A DNA stretch of 64,000 nt from an uncultured Phycisphaerales bacterium. Its GTDB lineage: Bacteria > Planctomycetota > Phycisphaerae > Phycisphaerales > UBA1924. The notes beneath the pieces are model-generated. The model was not told where the DNA came from and ran no database searches. It was given only the letters and a program-made list of their open reading frames with translations. The position numbers were made by a program, and so were the translations under genes. Of this stretch, positions 27,486-34,762 are shown piece by piece. How positions within the stretch are numbered: the stretch's first letter is position 1; each line of letters begins with the position of its first letter. The stretch covers positions 1 to 64,000 of the forward strand of contig CALKJW010000020.1 of NCBI GenBank assembly GCA_937995595.1, written 5' to 3'.

Positions 27486-27842
27486 ATGCTGGCGATGCGA
27501 CAAGTCCTTCCCGAGACGCGGTCATCGGTCACGCACAAGTTCTGTGTCGGCGGGCACGAGGGGTACCTGACCATCGGCCTGCACCCCGATGGCCGACCCG
27601 GCGAGATCTTCATCAAGATGGCCAAGGAAGGCTCGACGATGTCGGGCATGTGCCAGGCGTTCTGCCGCGCGTTCAGCCTCGCGCTGCAGTACGGCCTGTC
27701 TCTCGACGACGCCGTGGTTCGTTTTCGCGGCATGCGCTTTGAGCCGATGGGGCCGACCAGCAACCCGACAATCCCCGAGTGCTCGAGCATCGTCGATTAC
27801 GTCGCGAGGTTCCTCGAGGCGAACTTCCGCGAAGACCGCTGA
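27486..27842 (+). CDS. Stand-alone C-terminal (TSCPD-like) domain of B12-dependent ribonucleotide reductase
   Basis: 118 residues. The whole protein matches the C-terminal region of class II ribonucleotide reductase NrdJ: HKFCVGGHEGYLTIGLHPDG, PGEIFIKMAKEGSTMSGMC, RFRGMRFEPMGPTSNPTIP and SIVDYVARFLE. The catalytic barrel and the Cys-rich end are absent, and no nrdJ is nearby. GGAGGAGAG upstream fixes the ATG at 27486. Some bacteria split NrdJ into two chains, so it may pair with a catalytic chain elsewhere; alternatively it is an independent regulator or a relic. The reading frame is intact with normal codon use, which argues against a recent pseudogene. Confidence 0.8.
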   Translation: MLAMRQVLPETRSSVTHKFCVGGHEGYLTIGLHPDGRPGEIFIKMAKEGSTMSGMCQAFCRAFSLALQYGLSLDDAVVRFRGMRFEPMGPTSNPTIPECSSIVDYVARFLEANFREDR

Positions 27843-27851
27843 CTTCGCACG

Positions 27852-29015
27852 CTAGCGCACCTTGAGCATCGCCGCGGCGGCGAGCAGCGCGAGACCGGCG
27901 CCGAACGCGAACGGCGCGGCGGGGCCGACGCGGTCCCACAACAGGCCGGCGATGATCGACGCGGGCAGCAGCGCGGCGCTGGTGAGCATCGAGTGCAGCC
28001 CGAGCACGCCGGCGCGGTGCTCGCCGGGGGCGAGGTTCGCCACCAGCGCGCGGGCGACGCCGTCGGTCAGGGCCATGTACAGGCCCATGCCGATGAACAC
28101 GGCCCACGATACCGACGGCGCGTGCGTCACCGCCAGCGCTGCGTAGGTCGCCGCGTAGAGCAGGAAGCCCGTGACGAGCACGGCGCGCCGGCCGACGCGG
28201 TCGGCGATCCGGCCCGCCGGATAGGCCGCGACGCAGTAGACGATGTTCATGACGAGGTACAGCAGGACGGCGTTCGCATCGCCGGCCTCGGTCGGCCCGC
28301 GAGCGCGGAGGATCAGGAACGCGGTCGAGAAGTTCCCCAGCGAGAACACGCCCGACACGACCAGAAACCACCTGAGCGACGGCGGGAGTGTGACGCCGCG
28401 CGGCAGAATCGGCGGGCGGGGCTTGCCCGCGTCCCGCTCGCCCGTGCAGCGCCCGGTTTCCTTCGCGAACGCGAGCGGCGCGAGCCCCAGCACGCCGGGC
28501 ACCAGCGCGGCGACCAGCACCAGGCGCAGCGCGTCGGGCGCGTCGGAAGAGACGATCAGGTACGCCGCCGCCACGCCGATCACCGCGCCCAGCGTGTCGA
28601 GGGCGCGGTGGAAGCCGAACGCACGCCCCAACTCCTCGCGCGGCACGCTCTCGGCGATCAGCGCATCGCGCGGCGCGGTGCGCACGCCCTTGCCGACGCG
28701 GTCCAGCGCGCGGGCGAGCATCACAAGCGGCCATCCCGCCGCGAGGCAGAGCAGGCCGCGGGCCGCGGCGGAGATGCCGTAGCCGCCGAGGGCCAGCGGC
28801 TTGCGCCGGCCGATCATGTCGGACCATCGGCCCGAGAACGCGCGCAGCAGGCTCGAGAGGCTCTCGGCCGTTCCCTCGATGACGCCGAGCACCGCGGGCG
28901 ATGCGCCGAGCACCGCTGTGAGATAGAGCGGCAGGACCGCGTACACCATCTCGGAACTGACGTCCGTGAGCAGGCTTGTCAGCCCGGCCAGCAGGACGTT
29001 CCGAGTCAGTCGCAC
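27852..29015 (-). CDS. Major facilitator superfamily permease
   Basis: 387 residues with twelve hydrophobic segments. The MFS signature is clear: LLTDVSSEMVYAVLPLYL in the first segment, GRWSDMIGRRKPLALGGYG as the loop 2-3 motif, and DRVGKGVRTAPRDALIAESV between segments 4 and 5. That last motif resembles the subgroup of MFS proteins with DRxGKGxRxxPRD, found in many bacteria without a known substrate. It starts four bases after the stop of gap on the same strand, so it is probably cotranscribed with it. It converges on the NrdJ-tail gene with nine bases between stops. Confidence 0.88.
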   Translation of the reverse strand: MRLTRNVLLAGLTSLLTDVSSEMVYAVLPLYLTAVLGASPAVLGVIEGTAESLSSLLRAFSGRWSDMIGRRKPLALGGYGISAAARGLLCLAAGWPLVMLARALDRVGKGVRTAPRDALIAESVPREELGRAFGFHRALDTLGAVIGVAAAYLIVSSDAPDALRLVLVAALVPGVLGLAPLAFAKETGRCTGERDAGKPRPPILPRGVTLPPSLRWFLVVSGVFSLGNFSTAFLILRARGPTEAGDANAVLLYLVMNIVYCVAAYPAGRIADRVGRRAVLVTGFLLYAATYAALAVTHAPSVSWAVFIGMGLYMALTDGVARALVANLAPGEHRAGVLGLHSMLTSAALLPASIIAGLLWDRVGPAAPFAFGAGLALLAAAAMLKVR

Positions 29016-29019
29016 GCGT

Positions 29020-30057
29020 TCACCTCACCCCGTCGCGCTCGGCCAGCAGCCGGATCATGTCCACGCAGCGGGCCGAGTAGCCGGCCTCGTTGTCGTACCA
29101 CGACACGACCTTGAAGAAGCGGTCGTTGAGTTGGATGCCCGCCTTGGCGTCGAAGATGCTGCTGCGCCGGTCGCCGATGAAGTCGCTCGACACAACTTCC
29201 TCGTCGGTGTAGCCGAGCACGCCGTTCATCGGCCCGTCGGCCCACTTGCGCATCGCGGCGTTGATCGCGTCGAGGCTCGCGGCCCTGGCCGTGCGGAAGG
29301 TCAGGTCGACGCACGACACCGTGGCCGTCGGCACGCGGAACGACATGCCCGTGAGTTTGCCCTTGAGTTCCGGGATGCAGAGGGCGACGGCCTTGGCCGC
29401 GCCGGTGCTGGCGGGGATGATGTTCATGTAGCCGTTGCGCCCGCCGCGCCAGTCCTTCTTGGAGGGCCCGTCCTGCGTGGGCTGGGTCGCGGTGACGGCG
29501 TGGATCGTCGTCATGAGGCCTTCCTCGATGCCGAACTCCTGGTGAAGGACCTTGGCGACGGGCGCGAGGCAGTTGGTCGTGCACGAGGCGTTGGATATGA
29601 CGACGTGCCTGGAGGGGTCGTACTTCTCCTCGTTCACGCGGTAGCAGAACGTCGGCACCTTGTCGTCGCTCTTGGTGGGCGCGGAGATGATCACGCGCTT
29701 GGCCCCGCCGCCGCTGACGTGCGCCATGGCCTTGTCGTACTCGGTGAACAGGCCGGTCGACTCGAGCACGTACTGCACGCCCAGGTCCTTCCACGGGAGT
29801 TTGGCCGGGTCCTTCTCGGCCATGGTCTTCGTGATCCTGCCGTTGACGGTGAACGAGTTCTCCGTCGCCTCGACCTTGGCCAGCGCGCCGCCGAGCATGA
29901 ACCGGCCCTGCATGGTGTCGTGCTTGAGCAGGTACGCGAGGTTGTCGGCAGGGACCAGGTCGTTGACCGCCACGACCTCGATCCCCTGGTCGCAGCACAT
30001 GCGGTAGACGAGGCGACCGATGCGACCGAACCCGTTGATCCCGATGCGGACTGCCAT
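29020..30057 (-). CDS. gap: Glyceraldehyde-3-phosphate dehydrogenase, type I
   Basis: 345 residues, usual length. It oxidises glyceraldehyde-3-phosphate to 1,3-bisphosphoglycerate in glycolysis or runs in reverse. The Rossmann motif [13 protein letters not shown] is at 7-19. Asp33 in VND indicates NAD preference. The catalytic motif [11 protein letters not shown] holds Cys159, and the His sits in the segment [25 protein letters not shown] near the end is also canonical. GGAG lies about eight bases upstream of the ATG. Phosphoglycerate kinase is not adjacent; the downstream partner is an MFS permease four bases away. Confidence 0.96.
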   Translation of the reverse strand: MAVRIGINGFGRIGRLVYRMCCDQGIEVVAVNDLVPADNLAYLLKHDTMQGRFMLGGALAKVEATENSFTVNGRITKTMAEKDPAKLPWKDLGVQYVLESTGLFTEYDKAMAHVSGGGAKRVIISAPTKSDDKVPTFCYRVNEEKYDPSRHVVISNASCTTNCLAPVAKVLHQEFGIEEGLMTTIHAVTATQPTQDGPSKKDWRGGRNGYMNIIPASTGAAKAVALCIPELKGKLTGMSFRVPTATVSCVDLTFRTARAASLDAINAAMRKWADGPMNGVLGYTDEEVVSSDFIGDRRSSIFDAKAGIQLNDRFFKVVSWYDNEAGYSARCVDMIRLLAERDGVR

Positions 30058-30321
30058 GGCGGTTGCTCCAGACTGGAAGTGATGCGTGCGGTCGCGGCAG
30101 CGTTTCGAGAGCCGCCGCGGCCAAACGTCGCGGCTTCGCCGCCGCGAACGGGGAACGATAGGGAGCGGTGGGGGGGCGGACGATGTGCGGCCGACCGGCC
30201 GCGGCGGGCGAGTTTGGCGTGTTCGGCATCGTCGCGACGGTGCCAGACCCCGAAAGCAACGTCGCGGCAGGCGCCTTGGCTGCCCAAATCCGCGGTGCGG
30301 ACGGTTCAGACCCGGCGGCGC
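30058..30321. other. Gap upstream of gap and tRNA-Phe, no gene seen
   Basis: About 260 bases between the start of gap and the tRNA-Phe promoter. It contains a TATCGT hexamer on the minus strand (near 30157-30162) that could be the gap -10, with a leader of about 100 bases. No coding bias. Confidence 0.35.
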
Positions 30322-30349
30322 TTGACCGATGCATGGAGGCCGTTAGGCT
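30322..30349 (+). promoter_or_regulatory. Promoter of tRNA-Phe
   Basis: TTGACC (30322-30327), a 16-base spacer, TAGGCT (30344-30349). The tRNA begins 14 bases after the -10. Confidence 0.65.
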
Positions 30350-30363
30350 TAGGGCCTGTCGGT

Positions 30364-30438
30364 TCGGGTAGGTAGCTCAATTGGTAGAGCACCGCATTGA
30401 AAATGCGGGGGTTGCCGGTTCAAGTCCGGCCCTGCCCA
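30364..30438 (+). tRNA. tRNA-Phe, anticodon GAA
   Basis: The 75 nt form a cloverleaf. The acceptor stem is GGGTAGG/CCTGCCC with one G-T pair, the anticodon stem CCGCA/TGCGG around loop TTGAAAA (anticodon GAA), and the T arm GCCGG TTCAAGT CCGGC is perfect. CCA is not encoded; the 3' flank is ATTGG. Confidence 0.95.
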
Positions 30439-30717
30439 TTGGTCCGTTTCGCACGCTTTCGCGTTCGTCCGCGTCGGGTTGCTAAACCCCAGCAAAGCAA
30501 GGCGATTCCGAAGAATCCCGCAAACGCGCGCGATCTGGTGCGGACGGGTGCTGCGCCGCATTGTGCGGCCCAGGTGCGCCGCTCTTTGCGCCGCTTACTC
30601 CACAGCCCCCAGCCGCACCCGTGGCTCGGGTCCAATCGGCGTCGGTCAGCCGCGGGCATCATCCGGCCGCGTTAGTCTTGATCCCGGAGTCTCGCCAGCG
30701 CTCATCCACCGATCTGG

Positions 30718-31062
30718 TCAAGCCGCGATGGCGGTTCCGCGCCGACCAACGGCGCGCCGCAGTTTGTCCAGAGCTGCGGCAGCACTCCGGCTCGGCCGCA
30801 GTTTGCCCCATTCCCAGCGGGCGACGGTCATCTTGTCGACGCCGACCCGCGCGGCCAGTTCCGCCTGTGTCAGCCCGAGAGCCCCGCGCAGGGTGCGAAC
30901 GCACCCCGGCGTCGGCCGAGAGGGCGTGCGCGTCGATGGAGCAGCATACGTTGGATTAGGCGCGTCCGCAACCGACGGTTGACGGAAACAAGCCCAGTCG
31001 GATTGACGAGTGCCGCCCGGTTCTGGCCCGTGTCTTTTGCTGGAATGGACAGTTCGGTACAA
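30718..31062 (-). CDS. XRE-family helix-turn-helix protein, start unresolved, possibly degenerate
   Basis: The last 60 residues are a clear XRE helix-turn-helix: LRGALGLTQAELAARVGVDK, then MTVARWEWGKLRPS. No ATG or GTG exists in frame upstream of the motif. The nearest in-frame initiator is TTG at 31062, which would add about 55 residues without resemblance to anything. An ATG near 30946 is in a different frame and runs out quickly, so the 5' end may be frameshifted or decayed. It is divergent from the endonuclease-family gene at 31138. It could be a regulator of that gene, a defunct fragment, or a read with an unusual start. Confidence 0.4.
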   Translation of the reverse strand: MYRTVHSSKRHGPEPGGTRQSDWACFRQPSVADAPNPTYAAPSTRTPSRPTPGCVRTLRGALGLTQAELAARVGVDKMTVARWEWGKLRPSRSAAAALDKLRRAVGRRGTAIAA

Positions 31063-31137
31063 CGGCCGAACACCGACAAGCCGCCGCGAGGATCCCGGCC
31101 AGTCATGATGCACGATCCAATACGCGCGGAAGGTACC

Positions 31138-31977
31138 ATGCCTCGGATGAAGTTGATCTCCTGGAACACCGCCGCTCGATCTGGCCGCGCCGCAGAACAG
31201 GCCGAAGCGATGCTGGCCAGAGATCCCGATGTCGTCGCCCTTCAGGAGGTAACACCAACCTCCTTTCCGATCTTGAAGAGCCGCCTGAGTGCGGGTGGGC
31301 TGCACCACCTTGTGAGTGCTGTTCCGACAAACCGACCATCGGACCGCTCGCGGGCAACAGGTGTGATGATCGCCTGTCGCTTCGCCTTGTCTGAATCGCC
31401 GGCCGGAGTATCGCCCCGCTCCCGGCCGGAGAAGGCCATTACCGCGATGGTTGATTCGCCTATCGGCCCGACTGAGTTGACGGTTGTGCATGTCCCACCC
31501 GGATCGTCACACGGATGGGAGAAGATCCGCGTGTTCGAGCAGGTCTACAAGGCGCTCGCAACAACCGCGAATACGCATCGAATCCTGTGCGGCGACTTCA
31601 ACTCCCCACAGGCGGAGTTGCCCTCAGGAGAGGTCGTCTGCTGGGGCAAACGGCTGTGCAAGGACGGCCAATGGCGCTTGCGGCGCAGTCGCCGTGGAGG
31701 ATCTGCGGAAGGTTGGGAGCGCGGCGAGCATCGCGTCATGTTTGGCCTTCGTGACTTCGACCTGTGCGATGCGTTCAGGACAGTTCACGGGTTGGGCAAA
31801 CCGGCGTTCAGCTTCGAACTCAGGCGCGGGGCAACCATCACGAGGCGGCGATTCGACCACGTGTTTGCCTCCCACGGACTTGCGCCGATCTCCTTCGACT
31901 ACCTTCACGATCTTCGCGAACGAAGCCTCAGTGACCACGCGCCCATCGAGGTTGTCTTCGACCCGACGACCGGTTGA
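31138..31977 (+). CDS. Endonuclease/exonuclease/phosphatase family protein
   Basis: 279 residues. The EEP fold (DNase I/exonuclease III/inositol phosphatase superfamily) is shown by LISWNTAARSGR (Asn in the first strand), VVALQEV (metal-binding Glu), VVHVPPGSS, ILCGDFNSP (GDFN) and the terminal SLSDHAPIEV (SDH). All expected metal and catalytic positions appear present, so it should cleave a phosphodiester or phosphomonoester; the substrate is unknown. GGAAGG upstream supports the ATG at 31138. Codon use is visibly less G/C-biased than neighbours, suggesting acquisition by transfer. A divergent helix-turn-helix remnant lies immediately upstream. Confidence 0.85.
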   Translation: MPRMKLISWNTAARSGRAAEQAEAMLARDPDVVALQEVTPTSFPILKSRLSAGGLHHLVSAVPTNRPSDRSRATGVMIACRFALSESPAGVSPRSRPEKAITAMVDSPIGPTELTVVHVPPGSSHGWEKIRVFEQVYKALATTANTHRILCGDFNSPQAELPSGEVVCWGKRLCKDGQWRLRRSRRGGSAEGWERGEHRVMFGLRDFDLCDAFRTVHGLGKPAFSFELRRGATITRRRFDHVFASHGLAPISFDYLHDLRERSLSDHAPIEVVFDPTTG

Positions 31978-32251
31978 CGTACGGGAAGTCTCTCAGCAGG
32001 AATGACCGCGTTACCTGCCATCTTGCCATTGGATCTCATGGCGCTGTATGGCCGGTTCCAGTACCGCCCGTCGTACGGTTTGCCGACCCGCGGCGCAGAG
32101 ACAAGTGCGGTCTCTTTGGTCGTTTCGCGTGTCGGCGCGGCGTGGTAGCGTCGATCGAACTGGCGGCGCGCCGAACCTGTGGCACCATTGCGCTGCTCGC
32201 GTGGGCGGCGGTTGTCCATCGCGCGGGCGTGACCACGGAGCCAACGCGCCC
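31978..32251. other. Gap upstream of hydrolase, no gene seen
   Basis: 274 bases with mixed composition. A TAGCGT hexamer near 32145-32150, with TTTCGC 17 bases earlier, is a weak promoter candidate for the hydrolase gene. No coding signal. Confidence 0.3.
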
Positions 32252-33688
32252 ATGAACGTTCTGCAGTTCTGCTTGCTTGTCGTGGTCGCGATGGCGGCTC
32301 TGACCTTCGCCGGCGTGCGGCATGCCGCGGCACAGGACCTCGGCGCGCCGGGGCCCTTTGCGCCGGGCTGGCGGACGGTGACCGTCGCGCGGCCGGGCGG
32401 TTCGACGTTCAACTCGCGGCTGTTCTATCCCGCCGACGCGCCGGGGCAGAACGCCTCGATCGTCTCGGTCGCCTCGGCCGCGGCGGTGGGTGTGGGCGCA
32501 TTCCCGGCGGTGTCGTTCGGGCACGGCTTTCTGCAGGCGGTGACGCAGTATCAATCGACGTGCGAGCATCTGGCGACGTGGGGCGTGCTGGTGATCGCGC
32601 CCGAGTCCGAGGGCGGGCTGACGCCCAACCATGCGAACTTCGCGCTCGACCTGCGCCACGCGCTGACGTATCTCGAACAGCGGAACGAGGACGCGGCATC
32701 GGACCTCTTCGGCCGTGTGGACGTGCAGAAGTTCGGCCTTTCGGGCCACTCGATGGGCGGCGGGGCGAGCATGCTCGCCGCGGCGGCGGATTCGCGCGTG
32801 CGCATCGTCGCGAATCTTGCCGCGGCCGAAACAAACCCATCGGCGGTCGCGGCGTCGGCAAACATCCGCTGCCCGGTGTTTCTGATCACCGGCTCGCAGG
32901 ACACGATCACGCCGCCGGCCAGCCACGGCAACCTGATGTACGCCGCGCTGGTCTCGCCGCGGCAGCAACCGGTGATCGTCGGCGGGTTTCACTGCGGGTT
33001 CACCGACGCGGGGTTCCTGTTCTGCGACTCGGGCTCGATCACCCGCGCGCAGCAACTACTTATCACGCGGCGGCTGCTGGCCGCTGCATTCCTGCATCAC
33101 TTCGACTCGCCGCTCGGCGGCGCGGGCGCGGCGTGGCGCGCCGTGTGGGGGCCCGATCGTGCGCAGCCGGGCGTGAACGTCTCGGCGACCGACCCGCGGT
33201 GCGTCGTGTCCGCCGTCGCCCCGCCGCTGCCTCCGGGGTCGGTTCGGCACCTTCAGGTGACCATCAGCAATCACCTCTCGGAGCCCGCGGTGTTCGTGGT
33301 CGAGGCTGAATGGACTGGCGCTGCGCCGCCGGGCTGGCAGATCGGCCCGGCGTCGACGGTGGGGCCGCTCGCGCCCGGAACGCAAGCCGCGGCGAACATC
33401 GAGGTCGGAGCGGCTGGGTTCGACCAGTGGCCGCAGCAGCAGAGCGTGCTGATCAGCGCAAGGCCGGTCGATTCGCCGGCTTCGCCGGCGCGAGGCTTTG
33501 TTGCGGCCACCGTCTCACATACTGCGTGCGCGCCGGACTGGAACGCCGATGGCATGCTGGGCGTGTCGGACATCTTTGCATTTCTCGCATCGTGGTTCGC
33601 GGGCGCGGCAGACTTTGACGGCGACGGCCAGACGATCGTCGCCGACATTTTTGCGTATCTGGGCGCGTGGTTCGCCGGGTGCGACTGA
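32252..33688 (+). CDS. Secreted alpha/beta hydrolase resembling cutinase/polyester hydrolases, with dockerin-like tail
   Basis: 478 residues. Signal peptide MNVLQFCLLVVVAMAALTF, probably cleaved after HAAAQ. The catalytic domain (about 35-275) has the nucleophile in SGHSMGGG (Ser167), the acid in GSQDTITPP (Asp217) and the base in GGFHCGF (His247). The GxSMGGG elbow and domain order resemble the cutinase/PET-hydrolase and platelet-activating-factor acetylhydrolase-like families. Cys248 and Cys258 could form a disulfide next to the active site. A beta-rich domain of about 130 residues follows, then a dockerin-like module with two DIFAFL/DIFAYL repeats ending at GCD. The substrate is unproven: polyester, lipid ester or carbohydrate ester are all possible. 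Confidence 0.85.
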   Translation: MNVLQFCLLVVVAMAALTFAGVRHAAAQDLGAPGPFAPGWRTVTVARPGGSTFNSRLFYPADAPGQNASIVSVASAAAVGVGAFPAVSFGHGFLQAVTQYQSTCEHLATWGVLVIAPESEGGLTPNHANFALDLRHALTYLEQRNEDAASDLFGRVDVQKFGLSGHSMGGGASMLAAAADSRVRIVANLAAAETNPSAVAASANIRCPVFLITGSQDTITPPASHGNLMYAALVSPRQQPVIVGGFHCGFTDAGFLFCDSGSITRAQQLLITRRLLAAAFLHHFDSPLGGAGAAWRAVWGPDRAQPGVNVSATDPRCVVSAVAPPLPPGSVRHLQVTISNHLSEPAVFVVEAEWTGAAPPGWQIGPASTVGPLAPGTQAAANIEVGAAGFDQWPQQQSVLISARPVDSPASPARGFVAATVSHTACAPDWNADGMLGVSDIFAFLASWFAGAADFDGDGQTIVADIFAYLGAWFAGCD

Positions 33689-33702
33689 TCGCACCAGCGC
33701 GC

Positions 33703-34683
33703 CTACTGCACCACGCCCTTGGTCAGCCGCATGAACGCGGTCTCGAGGTTCACCGCTTCCTCGGTGAACTGCAGGATGCGGAAGCCCTGGTTGATGAGCA
33801 GGTTGGGCACGTCGGTCACGTCGGTCTTGGCGCCCGCGTCGAAGTGCACGTGGATGACGCGCCCGTCCCAGTGCGCCGCCGAGCCGTTGAGGCCCCTGGG
33901 CGCGGGCTGGCCCTCGACAACGCTGATCTTGGCCACGCCGGGCATGGACTGCAGGACCTTCACCGCCGCGGCGGTGCGGTCGGTGACGGCGACGTGCACG
34001 ACGTTGCCGACGCGTGCCCGCTGCATGGCCTGCTGCACCGATCCGGAGAAGAGCAGTTGGCCGCGCTCGATGATGCCGACGACGTTGCACAACTCGCCGA
34101 GTTCGGGCAGGATGTGCGACGAGATGATGATCGTCTTGCCCATCCGCTTGAGTTCCTTGAGCAGTTCGCGGATCTCGATGCGGGCGCGCGGGTCCAGGCC
34201 GGAGGCGGGCTCGTCCATGAGCAGGACCTTGGGGTCGTGCAGCAGGACGCGTGCGATGGACAGCCGCTGCTGCATGCCGCGCGAGAGCGAGTTGACCTCC
34301 GCGGTGGCCTTGTAGTTCAGGTCGGTGAGGTCGAGCACGTCGGCGACGACCTTGCGGCGCTGCTGGCCGTGGATGTTGTAGCACGCGGCGAAGAACTCGA
34401 GGTACTCGGTGACGACCATGTCCTCGTACGCGCCCATGAAGTCGGGCACGTAGCCGATGAGCGGTCGGATCTGCCGGTTCTGGTAGCCGACGGTCAGCCC
34501 GTCGATCATCGCCTGACCGGATGAGGGCTTGAGCAGGGTCGCGAGGATCTTGATGGTCGTGGTCTTGCCCGCGCCGTTGGGCCCGATGAACCCGAAGCAG
34601 TCGCCCTGCTCGATGGAAAGGTTCAGCGAATCGAGCGCGACAAGGTCGCCGTAGCGCTTCGTCAGGTTGATCGTTTCGATCAT
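33703..34683 (-). CDS. ABC transporter ATP-binding protein
   Basis: 326 residues. The nucleotide-binding domain fills the first 220: Walker A GPNGAGKTTT, Q-loop region GYVPDFMGAYEDM, signature NSLSRGMQQRLSIARV, Walker B VLLMDEPASGLDPRAR, and the H-loop SSHILPELGE. The C-terminal 100 residues are an accessory domain like those of drug or gliding-type exporters. The permease is not immediately next to it. Instead a large membrane protein with a periplasmic domain lies 79 bases upstream on the same strand, and the two are probably one operon. The transported substrate is unknown. It converges on the hydrolase gene. Confidence 0.9.
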   Translation of the reverse strand: MIETINLTKRYGDLVALDSLNLSIEQGDCFGFIGPNGAGKTTTIKILATLLKPSSGQAMIDGLTVGYQNRQIRPLIGYVPDFMGAYEDMVVTEYLEFFAACYNIHGQQRRKVVADVLDLTDLNYKATAEVNSLSRGMQQRLSIARVLLHDPKVLLMDEPASGLDPRARIEIRELLKELKRMGKTIIISSHILPELGELCNVVGIIERGQLLFSGSVQQAMQRARVGNVVHVAVTDRTAAAVKVLQSMPGVAKISVVEGQPAPRGLNGSAAHWDGRVIHVHFDAGAKTDVTDVPNLLINQGFRILQFTEEAVNLETAFMRLTKGVVQ

Positions 34684-34762
34684 CGGCACGTTCGGGTACT
34701 CCGAGGTCGGTGGCTCGCGGCGTGCGGGTGCGCGCAGGGGGCGGTGGTGATCGTGGCCGGGT

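Noticed and set aside
31063..31491. N-terminal extension of the helix-turn-helix frame
   Set aside because: It is antisense to the EEP gene and shows no similarity to regulators.
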